Source of the DNA: Dicyema japonicum
Taxonomy: Eukaryota; Dicyemida; Rhombozoa; Dicyemidae
Direction: 5' to 3'
Assembly (NCBI GenBank): GCA_011109175.1
Contig: RDEW01000038.1
Location: 301,380-365,379 of the forward strand
Length of the DNA: 64,000 bases
The position numbers and the translations under genes were made by a program. The notes below the pieces were generated by a model that had not been told where the DNA came from, searched no databases, and saw nothing but the letters and a program-made list of their open reading frames with translations. This document shows, piece after piece, positions 21,070 to 33,850 of the stretch. How positions within the stretch are numbered: the stretch's first letter is position 1; the number at the start of each line of letters is the position of its first letter.

Positions 21070-23900
21070 TTATAAAGAAAAAGCACTGTAAATTAAGTGA
21101 TGGGGGAAGTAATATGAAACGGTAGGGCATGCCAACCGACTTCTACCCCGACAGTCTCCCCAACAAAAATCCGTAAACACAGGGTCATCTCTGAAGATAA
21201 ATGCCAGATACTTTAGTTCGATTTTTGAAACCTCGAATAAGATCGTCGATAGTTCCTCCAACCTTGCAAATTTTTCCTTCCAACCATAGGGAATTGGCAT
21301 ACGAGATTTATCCCGTAAGCAAGCTTTAGAGCAAAATTTCGCGTTTTCTCAAATTTCTTGAGAATAGAGTCTTTCTTTTTTGAGTCGTACCATCCTTCTA
21401 AACCGTATAGCATTGCAGGTAGTATTGCAGTGTTGAAAACATAAACAAAGGTCTCTGGCTCGAGCTTTAATTTTCTAACGCAGAACAGAGCGTTCGTAGC
21501 TTTTTTCTTTGGTATTTTAGCATATTCCACAAAATTACCTCCCTCGTCAATTAAGAGATCAAAGTATTTCACAGTCTTCTTTCGAGGTATGTCTTTAACG
21601 AGCTCTTAGGTTAATTAGCCTCCTGCTTCCAGTTATCCTTACCAGACCAGACTTTTCATGTTCCACCGAATGGAAGGTTTCATTACACCACTCTTCGATC
21701 TGGTCCATGTACGTTTCCAAACGATTCTCAGATACCAAAGGGTTTAAAGAAACATCATAAATTTTGACGTCATTAGCGTATATCAAAATTTATGTACGTG
21801 GGTTTTCTGGAGAAGGCAATTTAATCATTACAATGTTAAATAATAGAGGACTGAGCACTGAACCCAAAGTACACCTCTTCTCAACCAAATTTCACGAGAT
21901 TAATAGTTTAAAAAATTAACAATTGACCGTCTATCCGAGAGCAAACTTTGTATCCAAAATAGAGTTCCTTTTAAATACCACATTTCGCAAGACAAATAAA
22001 AGACCAAGATGCCACACACTATCGAAAGCTTTGGTATATATCAAGGCAGACTGCGGTCAAACACCCTTTAGTTTCCAAAGCCTTCACAATTGATGCGTTA
22101 ACACTGTACAATCTCCACAAGACCGATTTTCGAAAACCCAACTGATGTCCTTTAGTATATCATTACGTTCTATATTTTCAGAAAGTCTGTTGAAAACAAT
22201 TTTTTCCATAACTCTTGAGATCGTTGGAATAAGGCTTATGGGCCTATAACTGGTTGTTAAGTACCCAGGTTTCCCAGAATTACGTATCAATATGCGAAGG
22301 TATGTGACCCAACCTGATACTGCACCTATAGAGACATTCCAGATATTCATAAAGTACCTTGAGTGCTTCCTTGAATAAACGAATAGCGATATTGTCCTTT
22401 AAAGGAACATTGTCTTTAGTTCATTTTACCGCATTTTCAACTTCCCAGTATTTATAGGGCAGTAACAGGGTAAAGAACTAACTACTTTTTACAACTTTTC
22501 TTTTAGGGAACTGAGGGCCAAGCGAGTCAGTCGCTCATCAGGGTTAACCTGTTGTATTTCTAAAGTTCATCCACAAACAGGTTAGGGATTTCTTATAAAG
22601 ATACAGGAGACCCATCATGACATTGCAACAATGGAATTTCTTTTCTGGATTAACGTCCGGTTACTTTATTATAGACTTTCCAAAAGTTTGGGGTTTTTCG
22701 ATACAACTCCCTACACTGAGCTATCTAAAAATTATTTTTCTTAACTTTTTCTAATCTGCGTATTTCTTGTGTGATCATCATAATTGTTAGCTCCATGAGC
22801 CTACGGTCATGGGATCAGGACATCGACGTAGGTTGTTTTTCAAGCGTTGTTTCCTCTTCAAAATGACTTTAACATTTTTTGGTGTCAAGGGAAAATTCTT
22901 GTCAACCGAATAGACTTTATTCGCCTATGTTTAGAGGTACGATTTTAAAAAACAATTAGAGAGTCACTCGAACTCTCAAGATCCAGCTTGGAAGACTCCG
23001 GATTACAAAAATTCCCAAAACGTTCCAAATATATATGTGTGTTGTCCAATTTAGTCGTGTCCGACTTTAGGAGATCTCATGAACGAGTTTCCAAATATAT
23101 AGCAATGCTTTTTCGGTAATGGCCCCAGTTTATACTTGTCAGATCATAGCATACTAGAGCAGGCTTGACCTCTAAAGGAGCTAGGTTGAGTTTATAAAGG
23201 ATTGGTAGATGATCACTACCAATATCACCAAGCGTATTCGGTTGTTTCAAAAATTGATGAAACAGATTCCGATATTAACGCCATTCCCAAAGAATCCCAG
23301 CCACTTGGAGAATAGTCATCGGGGTCGAGGACATCACAACAGAAAACCCGGAAGACACAGACATATCTTTTGAAACAAGACCGTATCTATTCGTCTCCAG
23401 ACAACCAAACGAGGTATCTTTGGAGTTTAAGTCTCCCAAAAGGATCAAGAACGGTGCATTTCATCATGAAAAAAATTCTCGATAAATTAAGAATACGAAG
23501 ATAATTTTTTAGAAAACATTCCTCCAATTTTCATCCACATATTTTCCAATCGTACTTCCAGAGAAACAAACTCACACAATTCTTGGGATATGATCTTCAG
23601 GTTACGAACCCTTAGATTTTAGTCTGTAGAACAAATATGTACCCGTTCCTCCTACCGAGCCAGACTTCCATTTAATATCAAGAGAACAATATCCCTCAAG
23701 TCGAAAATTATCCTCACTCTTTTAACTTCGTTTCATTAACAATTAGTATATCAACGGGATCGGTGGATAACATATGCACAATCTCAACGCCTTCTTTTTA
23801 AGGATCGGGCGTTCACCGTAATGAGACCTTCCTACCTTCTCCCTATCCAATTCCACTGGTGAAGATTACCATTATGAAAAAAACTTTTCCGGCGAAGAAT
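21070..23900 (-). mobile_element. old APE-type LINE, heavily degraded
   Basis: Minus-strand pieces in order are an APE endonuclease with LLGDLNSKDTSFGCLETNRYG and GSDHLPILYKLN (about 23900-23100), then RT with SYRPISLIPTISRVMEKIVF and ERNDIL (22084-22350). The YxDD region is degraded to YANDVKIYD (21595-21786), followed by the C-terminal VYVFNTAILPAMLYGLEGWY (21213-21572). Stops and frameshifts are dense. It differs in sequence from LINE-A, B and C and is probably the oldest LINE in the window. Confidence 0.7.
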
Positions 23901-24079
23901 GAAGTGATGTAGGACGTGCTATGAAAGTGGAAAAGGGTGAATTACTTCTCGACATCTCTTCGGAAGCAGACTATTGAAAGATGAATTTATGTAATTTATA
24001 ACATTATTTTTATTAAAATTTATCTCAGAGTTTCAATAGCTCACTCAAAACTGCGCAAAACTGCAGTATATAGTTAAAT

Positions 24080-24954
24080 AAACAGTTTTGCGCCTTCTGC
24101 ACTGGGACTTGATCGGAATGGTAACGAAAAGGAGTCTCTCACTACCATTATGAGACCAACATTCGTTCTTTTTTGGAAAATATCCACATCCCCAGTTGTC
24201 CCATGGCTTCTAACCGTACGAGGGAGACATGTGGTCAGAACGAGGAAGTTGAAGTGCTCCGTCTCAAAAGAACTGTCCGGTCGAAGTTTAATTGAAGGTG
24301 GCACCCGCGCAGCCATCAGGGCACTTTCCTAGAGTTGACCACGAAAACCGACTCCAGACGCCTACAATATTTTTACTGAACAAGCATCCACTGCCATCCC
24401 AGAACCTACGCTAAGGCGCTCCCCTATCCGGAGTGAGTCCCTTGATTGCATCCAACGATGAAGTTCTCGCAATACGGAATTTTGCCCCTAGTAGCAATGG
24501 CGGGCTCGACCGAATGAGACCTGGCTACCTGAAGGATCTAACATCTTTGTCCGTTGGAGACCAGGGACTTCGTATTACGAATTCAATTACTTCACATATG
24601 AACCAGATCATGTCTAGAGTTCTTCCCGAAGTTCTCCACCACTTTGATAGCCTTTGATAAGAAGGGAGGCAGAGTACGACCAGTTGCGGTCGGGCTTGTC
24701 TTCAGAAGACTGGCTGCTAAATTTGCCTTCAGACATTCTATTTCACTCGTCACAAAATTCTTGAACCCACCTTAAGTAGGCGTCGGTATTCGCTTGGGAT
24801 GCGAGGCCGATGTCCATTCAATGAGGACATCAAGAACGCCTTCAATAGTTTAGGAGGGACAATATCCTAAAGGCTTGTGTTGAGAGATGCCCTAATATCT
24901 TCGAATTTGTGAATCAGTCATACAGCCTACCTTCATCTTTACTTTTCGAAAACT
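24080..24954 (+). mobile_element. LINE-C, 5' segment (interrupted by hAT)
   Basis: Frames include FAPSSNGGLDRMRPGYLKDL, ITNSITSHMNQIMS, GGRVRPVAVGLVFRRLAAKF and QSYSLPSSLLFEN. These are the N-terminal part of the LINE-C RT. Coding continues at 29955 with YSIPIPGVQQGDPLGP, so the hAT element entered this copy. Confidence 0.75.
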
Positions 24955-26202
24955 ACCTAATCTAAGGATGTCAAAATTCTGCCCTCGGCAAGTTTAGGTG
25001 CGGCCCGCGAGCCTCATGCGCAGCAGTAATGTTTAGTGGAGTTAGTTAAATGCGACAGTACCGTGCAGCTCAATTTTATGGCTATAAAACGAATATTTTA
25101 ATTTTAATTATAAAATATTTTTTTAATTTTAATTATTTTTAATAGTATTTGTAGATGTTGTTTGTCAATGCCACGTGTTTGTTCTGGAAATAAAAAATGG
25201 TGTTTGAAAGATGAAAAGAGAGTGTTTCTAAAAACTGGGAACTTATCTATTTTTTACAACGATTGATGGAAAAATACATTGTTTGATATGTAACCAATTT
25301 CATCGCTATACCGAAAGAATACAACTTAAAAAGGCATTACCATTCTAATTATAGATCATACGATTATTTCGAAGGTACTAAGTTGTTTATTAACCAATGA
25401 GGTACAATGCGTGTTTCAAAGCTTAATGAATTACGAAATAATGTGACTTCGTCACAGGCTCATTTCACAAACATTCACATTCGAAGTACTGCATCAGTTA
25501 TTGCAAGCTATGAAATAAGCAGAATGCTTGCAATGAATGGGAAATCATATTGTGATGGTGATTTCATCAAGCAATGCCTCATAAAAACAGCAAATATTAT
25601 TTGTCCAGACAAGACTCACTTGTTCAAAGATATTTTCTTTGACCAGAAACACAGTTGCCGAACATATCAAAGAAATGTTTTTTGCATTTGAAACAAAAAT
25701 TAAAGTCTGTACTGTTTAAATTTGAATATTTTTCAATTGCGATCGACCTGACTTCTATTGTTTAAATTTATAAAGCCAAAATAAAACTTATTAAAAAAAA
25801 TTGCGATCGATGAAACGGTCGACGTTATTGGAATTGCATAATTAGCAATCTTTATAGAGCTTGTGATTCAGATTTTAATATTTATGAAGAATTTCTCGAA
25901 CTTGTACCAATGCATGATACTACTACAAGTGAAGATATCTTTGTTAAACTGCTACAAATTTTCTTTGACTATGGATTTGATTAAAATAAGCTTATACGTT
26001 TGTGCACCGATGGTGCTCCGAATATGGCTGGATGACATGCTGGAGTTGCTGTCAAATTGCGAGCTAAAATAAAAAATTTAAATCCTGGTCATCATTTGCT
26101 CATTTTCATTGTATTATGTCGCGAGCGCTACTTGCAATATCGATTTTTTTGCTCGAAATTAAACGAGTAGTATTAAGACACTCACAAGTCGAACCATTTT
26201 AA

Positions 26203-27470
26203 CAGATATAACATGATTTATTCGCAAAACCCCAACTAACTAAACAAGGTAAGAGCCATTAACTAAAGAGGAAAGCCAAGATTTGGGGTCGTCTCTATCG
26301 GGGCACTCATGAGACACCGTATGTCTCTTCTCCGTAAAAAGCCCCAATTACAATGCGAGTTTCCACAAGCAATGTAATAAATCACCGATTCTTCTCGTTT
26401 TTCTTTCGTATTCGTCATCAATTTCAGATGCTAAATCCAATCCATGTGCTTCAATTTAGTTGCGTTTATAATTAGAACTTCCATCTGGATCGTGCTATAG
26501 CAACCAGCACTGAGGCCCGTTTCCGAAGAGAACGGGCATTAATGAGGTTTATCCTGACTACTTCTGGTTTTTTCGGTGGCTGCCCTCTCTTCTTAAGAGC
26601 ACCACTCTCTTTTCTGTGTTGAAGCTTCTACTGTTTCTTTTTTAGAAGGTTTCTTATTATATGTTGTATTCCAGCCAGTCTTCCCATACATTCTAAACTC
26701 TGACTTTAATTTCTTATTCGTTCCAGTTTTGGAAACTTCACTTTCTCCATTATGGGCATTTTCTCGTTTTAGAGATAATTTTCCATTCGATTCTTTCCTT
26801 TTTTGGTCAATTTTGTTTTTCTTCACAATGTTAGCTTCAACAGCCTTGGGGCATCTTCCATAATTTAGTTTCGTTTATAATTAGAACATCCATCTGGATC
26901 GTGCTGGCTAGAGCAACGAGCACTGAGGCCCGTTTCCAAAGAGAACGGGCATTAATCAGGGTTATCCTGACTACTTCTGGTTTTTTCGGTGGCTGCCCTC
27001 TCTTCTTAAGAGCACCACTCTCTTCTCTGTGTTGAAGCTTCTACTGTTTCTTTTTTAGAATGTTTCTTATTATATGTCCTATTCCAGCCAGTTTTAATTT
27101 CTTATTCGTTCCAATTTTGGAAACTTCACTTTCTCCATTAAGGGCATTTTCTCGTTTTAGAGATAATTTTCCATTCGATTCTTTCCTTTTTGGTCAATTT
27201 TGTTTTTTTTCGCTATGTTAGGTTCAACAGCCTTGGGAGATCTTTATAATTGGCAAAGTCGATGGATGAACCACAATTCAAAGACTTATTATTGTTGTTA
27301 ACCGGACACTGCGATCTTCTATGTGAATCAGAACAAACATGGCATCTTTCAACACATTTCCATTAGGCCTGAAGTATGTTTCTCAAACTCGTAGTATATT
27401 TCTTCGTCTTGTAGCACCAGTGGCACCACTTTTTCATTAGTGGCACCACTGAAGCTTCGCCCATTTTAAA
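26203..27470 (-). mobile_element. insert X, unidentified, 12-bp target duplication
   Basis: GAACCATTTTAA is repeated at 26191-26202 and 27471-27482. The related element G1 has an uninterrupted sequence at this point, so X is a true insertion of 1268 bp. Read on the minus strand it opens with ATGGGCGAAGCTTC and codes for KKWCHWCYKTKKYTTS, then (after one stop) KCVERCHVCSDSHRRSQCP, a cysteine/histidine cluster that looks zinc-binding. A lysine-rich tract follows. It ends GCGAATAAATCATG... with an AATAAA about 15 bases from the end but no poly(A). The target-site size fits LINE-mediated insertion, so it may be a retrocopy of a cellular mRNA. The parent gene is unknown. Confidence 0.6.
26455..27246. 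repeat. tandem duplication of about 400 bp inside insert X
   Basis: Two head-to-tail copies (about 26455-26862 and 26863-27246) share blocks such as GGTTTTTTCGGTGGCTGCCC and TGTTGAAGCTTCTACTG. Scattered substitutions occur, plus a deletion of about 26 bp in the second copy. On the minus strand the repeat codes for a lysine-rich stretch (KRENAHNGESEVSKTGTNKK). Confidence 0.85.
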
Positions 27471-27779
27471 GAACCATTTTAAAGAAACCAGTTTTACTCA
27501 AAAAAACATGAAACTAAAATTATATGTAGATTTATGTTATGCTTTAAAACATATAAAATTGAATTTATTTTTTAAATTCTTAAATTATCTTACTATTAAT
27601 AATACTGATAAGCATTCTAAATAATTAAAAAATTAATTTCAACAATAAAACTCTTCATTTTTCAATATTTTAAACTATTAAAAATTCCAGGTTATACGAC
27701 TGTACTCAGTTAAGACAAAAAATTCAAAAAAAATATTTTATTTATAAGAAAAGGTAGTCACTTCTTTTTAAGCTTTTTA

Positions 27780-28450
27780 ACGCGACTCGTGTGGAAGATC
27801 TCGCTATGTCCCTCATTTGATTGAAGTGTCATTCGCTTGTTAGACAATATATCTAGACTTTCACTTTTTCACTGTAGGGAAATTCAAATTTCCCTAACTT
27901 TAGCGAGGGATTTGTCCCATGGTCTTTTTTTACGCAAACCTATATTGTCAATGTAATTAACTAACCTCATCTCCTTTCTCAAATGAGTATTTTGAGCAAT
28001 GAACACCCACGAAACGGATTGTAACATAATTTATATATAAGGCCATATAACCTGTTGAACTATGATAACTAAGATTATAAAATTGGACAGCTTTTTTAAT
28101 CTGTTTTTTCCAACATTTATTTGGATCATCAAACAACATCTTCGACAAAGTTCGAGTGATTATCTGATTGAATCTTTCTTTTTGAATAAATATCACTTTT
28201 TTTCTTTAAGCTTTTTGTAACACCATATTTTGAATAAATATCAATAGCCGTTAAAAGCCACGAATAGCCATCATTATGCTCGCTAAACCTAGAGAATATA
28301 AAAAATTTATACCTTTTAAGATCGATTAAATCTATTTGAAATCTCTCATTAAGCCGAGTTGCTATTATATGATTTTCTTCATCATATTCCTTAAGACTTC
28401 TGGCAAAAAGACATGTCTCACAAGTCAGAAGGGGCAGGTCAGAAGTTTTC
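27780..28450 (-). pseudogene. integrase relic of G2
   Basis: Minus-strand frames give the end of an integrase core, FNQIITRTLSKMLFDDPNKC and QFYNLSYHSSTGYMALYI. After stops, a C-terminal region follows with RKKRPWDKSLAKVRE and ILSNKRMTLQSNEGHSEIFH, ending TSRVKKLKKK. The same tail occurs in G1 (62380-62560) and, more diverged, in G3 (3580-3760). Most of the catalytic core is absent. Confidence 0.7.
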
Positions 28451-29954
28451 GTACAGACAATATCATAAGAATTCGTGGAAGTGCTATGAATGAAATATAA
28501 ATATCGTTTTTATTAAGTCAAAGCAATCTCCTACTGGAATGGAAATATTGGAATCCGCAGATAAAACTGTTATTCAAAAGAATACCACATTATAAACAAT
28601 CTGATAAAAAACAAGGAAGACTCTTGAAAAGCAAATAGTCTGGAGAGAAATATAGAGGAGAGAATATAAATAGGGACAAATCAAATAGTGAAGAATAATC
28701 CATATTTAAAGGATACCAAAATACAAAATATATATTAGACATTTTGATAACAGCCTTTCAACTCTATTTGATGAATCCACTAATATATTAATGAAGAAAA
28801 TGTAAGACAATACAAAAATAATATGGACTAAGCATTAGCACAAACGAAGCACCACAACAACGTGGACAAGCGTGACATAACAATTCAAATTAGAATTAAT
28901 AGTTTATATTAATTTTATACATTAAAATTAATATTTTATATTACTAAAAATTAGAATTTTAATCCAAAAGAACAATTTTCATAGATTCAAAAAAATTCAA
29001 AAAATTCAAAAAATCGATATTGCAGGTAGCGCATAGTTGCAAGTAGCGCTTGCGACATATTATTTATCAGCAAAATTTGTGCTATTATGGAAATGAAAGG
29101 CCAAAACACAGACGAGATGAAAAGTGAATCTTGGATCCAAGATTTGGCCTTTGCAGTTGATATTCCTTCACATATGAACGACCTTAATTTGGAATTGCAG
29201 GGCAAAAACAAGCTCATAACTCAGTTGTCAGATGATATCAAGTGTTTTATTTCGAAAATAAAATTATGGAAATCTCAGCTATTAAATAAAGATTTAGTTC
29301 ATTTTTCTACGTGTAAACAACTGAGGAGTACTGTTGGTGCACATACTGTAATTAGTTTTTCCAAGTATGAAGGACAACTTTTTGTTAAAGGAATTTCTAA
29401 AAAATTTAATGATTTCTCGTTTTTTGAACAATAATTTTCATTATTCACAGCACCATTCGTTTTTAATGCTTCCAATGCAGATAAAGTTTACAAATGGAAT
29501 TGTTGGAGATCCAATCGGATTCTATACTAAAGGCTAAATATTTGGAGGTTGGAATACTTGGTTTTTTTCACGTCTTACTGAAAAATTTAAAAACTTTAAA
29601 AATTTTGCTACCATAATAATTGCTATGTTTGGTTAGAAAGATGTGTGTAAACAACTTTGTTCATTTATGAAATTAACAAAAACAGTTCAAAGAACAAGAC
29701 TCACTGATGAAAATTTATCGGCTTTAATAAAAGTCGGGACTACACGAATAGTTGAGCTCAACATATCAAAAATTGTATCCGAAAAAGATGTCAATCTTCC
29801 GGAAGTTGCTCTAAACACGATTAGAAGATGGTGACTACATATTTAGTTTTCCCTTATTTTTGGTTTTTCATTAAAATAAATAAGTAATCTTGATGAAAAA
29901 TTATCATAAAAAGCGGCCCTCGAAGCTAAATAGTTTGACACCCCTGACCTACTC

Positions 29955-31160
29955 CATTCCTATTCCTGGAGTGCAACAGGGAGATCCTCTTGGACCCCAA
30001 TTGTTTTGCCTTGCAATAGAGAAAATCACCAAACTTCCGTGCTCGCCCCCGGATACTGTTTTCCGGGATTTGGAAGTGATAATTCAAGCACCGTTGGAAG
30101 CTGGAATGGAATTAAATTACACTAAATGCGAAACCTACAATTGCGGACTTTCAGAAGAGAAGTATTCAAAAGCTTTGTCATGTTTCGGTAAATTTACTGC
30201 CTGGAAGTATTTCCAAACCCGATGAAGAACTTATATTCTTCGGGTCCCCAATCACCATAAATGCAATGGGAAGAGCTATACGTGAAAAAACGACTGTTAC
30301 TCGAAGAGACTCTGAACCGCATGTGTCTACTTGACATGCATACAACATTATTCCTCCTGAAAAACAGTCTCAACGTACAGAGGCTTGCATATGTCCTGAG
30401 GACTGCTCCCTATTTCACCCTGTGTGACCAACTCGCACAGATTAACGAGATATTCCGTACGACAGCGGAACGTGTCTTCAAAGTCCGGTTCGAAGATTAC
30501 TCATGGAAGTAAGCCACACTGCCGATGAGACTCGAAGGACTTGGAATTCGGAACCCTGTGGACCTTTCTCTCCCTTCATACCTATCATCGCTATTGGCCT
30601 GTGACTCCATGTCAAGAGGATTCTACACTCAATACCTGAATTCTCTATTGACAAGGACGCCGGCCATGCTTGTGAGGCATGGAGCCACACTTATCAGCTT
30701 TCTCTGCCTTCCTTGTTCTCTCAACGGGGCTTGGACGATGCTATATGCTGGAATTCTTTCAAAGATTTGCTAGTGTCATCTAGCCAACATCGCCGCCGTG
30801 CCTGCTTGTTGTAGGGGGCCTCTTCCAAAGCGCCATTCCAATTGGAATTCTGGGTACCTTCCTGAATGATGAATGCGTCCGTATTAGGATCTCATTGCGA
30901 ATGGGATTAAAAGTCTTGTGTTCCACATCTGTGCCGATGCAGAGACAAGATCGACTTGATTTAGCCTACACACTCTATCCTGCATGAGGAGTGCAGGCAG
31001 ATTTCCCAGAAGCCTGAACGAAGTCGTTAGGCGAGCTTTGGACGCTGCCGGACACCCCTTTATGCTCGAACCTGACAACAAAGAATAAATCTAGAAGATA
31101 TCTTTCAGAGATATCAGGTGTCCTCCAGATGTTGTTACCACAATGACCGGATAATTTTAT
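29955..31160 (+). mobile_element. LINE-C, 3' segment
   Basis: It continues the copy at 24080 with IPIPGVQQGDPLGPQLFCLA, LEAGMELNYTKCETYNCGL, a long thumb region (LLKNSLNVQRLAYVLRTAPY; LEGLGIRNPVDLSLPSYLSS) and a cysteine/histidine segment (CVPHLCRCRDKIDL). The stretch between SPPDTVFRDL and the preceding block, where the YxDD box should be, appears deleted. Frameshifts are present. Confidence 0.75.
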
Positions 31161-31234
31161 TTTTTGTTTTAACAATGGGAGAGAAGACGGATGCATTTCT
31201 CTCCACTATGGGACGAACATTGTATTGGAACGAA

Positions 31235-31700
31235 ATAACCCGCCTATGAATACCGAAAGTCAAAGTGGGTTCAGAGAAGGAAGATCAACAGCTGATGCAG
31301 TCTGGAGTCACTGATGGGGATGTGCAACACTTCAAAGATATTGCAATGCCACCCACATTCTGGGAATAGATCTATCAAAAGCCTTTGATCGGTTAACAGG
31401 AACAAATTGATGACAGTGCTGGAAGGACATCTTGACGAATAAAGTCTAACCAAACATAATTTCGTTTTGGAGATTTCATCCTTAAAGACAAACGAGTCCG
31501 GTTCTTGGCTTTTACCACTGAACCAATTATCATTGATTCTACAAGAGCCCGGGACCTCTGGTAAATATCAAATATCGAAAACCTTTGGAAGCGTCCACGA
31601 CGCCTGAGGACGGCCGGCCTCATACAGGGTAGCGAGGTCAAAGTTAAGACGTGATGCTTGTAGAATGTGTCTGATTACAACCATAAGAACTGGATAAACA
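31235..31700 (+). mobile_element. LINE-B RT fragment
   Basis: ESQSGFREGRSTADAVWSH and HILGIDLSKAFDRLTGTN match the RT fingers of the LINE-B at 14510-15157. Later frames are ruined. Confidence 0.65.
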
Positions 31701-31917
31701 TCTCCATGTATATCTGGGGTTATTTAAAAAACCCTCAAAAATTTAGTAAACAAAACAATGAAAACAAAATTCCCTTAATTGTTTCTCGACCTATATTAGT
31801 TGTGTATTTGCAAGTCTTGAAGTTATAAAATATGAAAGCATCTAATTCGAGAATTCAAAATCAATATATAAAATCAATACGAATTTCTTTCATTTGTATT
31901 TATTATTAAAATTCGAG

Positions 31918-32134
31918 TTATAACTGATATAGAGTTTCTCGAACATTAGCGTCACTTTCCCAATCAATAACGCACTAATTTTTTAAGGTAAAAACAAACT
32001 TTTTTTTTAATTTTCAACACCTCCTCTGGAAACATAGTTTTTCTACGTGGTGAATAAATTATAATTGGAATAGGAGATGACGTAATAGGTAATGGACCAT
32101 AATTTGTTATTAATAGCAATGTCAGCGAAACCAT
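31918..32134 (-). CDS. candidate small gene, unidentified
   Basis: ATG at 32134 gives MVSLTLLLITNYGPLPITSS, then PRRKTMFPEEVLKIKKK. A 25-nt GT...AG intron (31975-31999) joins in phase to CVIDWESDANVRETLYQL and a stop at 31918, 63 aa in all. The start is hydrophobic enough for a signal or membrane anchor. I know no family with this sequence. The in-phase intron of local size is the main support. Confidence 0.4.
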
Positions 32135-32164
32135 AAAAGTTAACTAATTTAAGATTCCACTTTT

Positions 32165-33850
32165 GCCATGCATCTCTGGACACGCGCTGTAAGTCGTTTC
32201 CATCCTCCCCTGTTTCTCGCAATCACTCTCAGGAATTTGATAGAAGAAGCAAACACAGTAGTTATTGGGATCTCGATACAGACCTCTCTCGGAGCTATTA
32301 TTATCTTCAACGTATATGTTCCCCTCAAATTTCCTGTGCAAAAGGGTTTTCTATGGATTTATCTGCCCTAGATATGATGGAAAACTTGTTGGTATTTTAA
32401 TGCCAAGCACCCTTCGTGGTATGAAAAACAACCTCCAGACACAAGAGGATTTCATATAATTTCCCAATTAGAAAATCTGTCCATTATGAACGACCCAAAT
32501 AAGAATACACGAACCTCGTATAATAGCAAGGATTCGATTACATCACCGGATATTACGTTATGTTCATCACGGCTTGCTTAGCTTATATGCTGGTCGGTAA
32601 ACTATGACTTACGAATTGTTTTTTCTTTACCAAATATTAAAATTTTAAAGATTTAAAATTATTTTCAATATCCTAATACTTTATATTTTATGGTAAAAAA
32701 GTAAAAAGATTAAAATTTATTAAGTGGTGCCATAACTTTTTTGGCCCACTGTAAATACATCAAAGAAGTTATAACAGATGGCCTTAACAAAAGACCAGAA
32801 CAGAAAAAGACGATTGTATGCTCAATTGATTTCCAGAAGGTTTTTGACTTGGTTTCGAGGAAGATTATCACGCACAAAATATATTCGTCGAACTTTGACG
32901 TATAGATGAAATTATGGTTGGGAAATTTCTTAAGTGGTCGACGAGGACGGGTACACCATGGTAATCGATGTTCCGTATCGAGACTATTAGCAAATGGCGT
33001 ACCCCAGGGCTCCCCATAATCTCCCCTATTGTTAAACGTTATGATGGATGACTTGCCACTCCCTCAGGGGACGATGACTTATTATTAACGTATGCTGATG
33101 ATATAGTGATTGCCTCGAGGGATGTGAGTATTGTGGAAGCAACGAGAAGAATACAGGACAATATTAATAAATTAGGTTTATGGCTTTGGGAAAATCAATT
33201 GACTGCTACCCCGGAGAAGTCGGTGTCGACCTTATTCACGACAAACAGAAAACTAATGAAAGTATCAATTGACGTCACACTGGATAAGAAGAATATCCCG
33301 CAAAACAAATACCAGAAAATTCTGGGAGTTACTTTTGACACCTTCCTAATCTTTGCAAAACACGTTTATAATATGCTACTGACTTGTACGAAATAAATCA
33401 ACTTCCTGAAGGCGTTCTTGGGAAACCTAAGAGACAAAAAAGATCTAAGTTGACTGGATGTCATGTACATACAGTTCATCAAGGTTACAATAGGATACGC
33501 ATGTAATGTCTTGTGATTTAACCTTGCTGCAATAAGTTTGGATGAAATCTGCAAAATTCAAGTGAAGGCATCAAACCTACTAAGGATATATTCCCATGTG
33601 GAAATCCTGCCCAGAAACCTAGAAAATATGATAGAGGCGACTGGAACAGTGCTCTGCGAAGGACTCGAGTATGCGGACCCCATCCATATCGGAAATGCGC
33701 AGGAACGCAATCGGAACACCGAGAAAAGATGCAGAGAATGTTGAGGGAGGCTGGGATCACCTGAATTTTGTTTATTGGATTTGAATGGTGGTTTTCTGGT
33801 TCAAAAAATTGCAGATTTATCAGGCTCTTTGGCAGGAGAGTTTTTGACAT
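32165..33850 (+). mobile_element. LINE-A copy, broken
   Basis: It has endonuclease remnants (NTRTSYNSKDSITSPDITLC near 32500), then a jump into RT with QKTFDLVSRKIITHKI-like text and LLLTYADDIVIASRD (33070-33110). Next come KYQKILGVTFDTFLIFAKHV, NLLRIYSHVEILPRN and a 3' end GATCACCTGAATTTTG near 33760. The region between endonuclease and RT is replaced by AT-rich DNA (about 32600-32760). Confidence 0.75.

Larger units (their letters stand above)
26117..29057 (-). mobile_element. Ginger-like DNA transposon G2
   Basis: The ends are TGTCGCGAGCGCTACTTGC... and ...GCAAGTAGCGCTTGCGACA, flanked by TATTA (26112-26116 and 29058-29062). Subtracting the element and one TATTA restores the hAT reading frame (FHCII|YQQNLC), which fixes the ends. 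The left inverted repeat lacks an internal stretch of about 17 bp present in the right one. It shares both ends and inner sequence with G1 in opposite orientation. An integrase relic lies on the minus strand at 27780-28450, and a further insert occupies 26203-27470. Confidence 0.85.
25180..29840 (+). pseudogene. hAT transposase, split and broken
   Basis: The first part (25180-26110) reads ASYEISRMLAMNGKSYCDGD, FIKQCLIKTANIICPDKTHL, LIRLCTDGAPNMAG and VAVKLRAKIKNLNPGHH. The second part (29063-29840) continues with QQNLC, WIQDLAFAVDIPSHMNDLNL, LQGKNKLITQLSDDIKCFIS, LVHFSTCKQLRS and the C-terminal NISKIVSEKDVNLP region. This is the order found in hAT transposases related to vertebrate GTF2IRD2. 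The 2.9-kb Ginger-like insertion splits the conserved FHCII-YQQNLC stretch. Several stops and frameshifts are present. Confidence 0.82.
24963..29946 (+). mobile_element. hAT transposon of the GTF2IRD2/ZMYM-like type
   Basis: The right end reads GTTTGACACCCCTG, the typical CAGGGGTGTCAAAC inverted repeat of this hAT group. The left end TAAGGATGTCAAAATTC is a diverged copy. Flanking 8-bp duplications are ACCTAATC (24955-24962) and ACCTACTC (29947-29954), matching at 7 of 8 positions; 8 bp is the hAT hallmark. The transposase lies on the plus strand in two parts around the Ginger-like insert. Confidence 0.82.

Noticed and set aside
26593-26826. Lysine-rich 77-codon frame as a host gene
   Set aside because: It lies within the tandemly duplicated part of insert X and has no start context or intron support.
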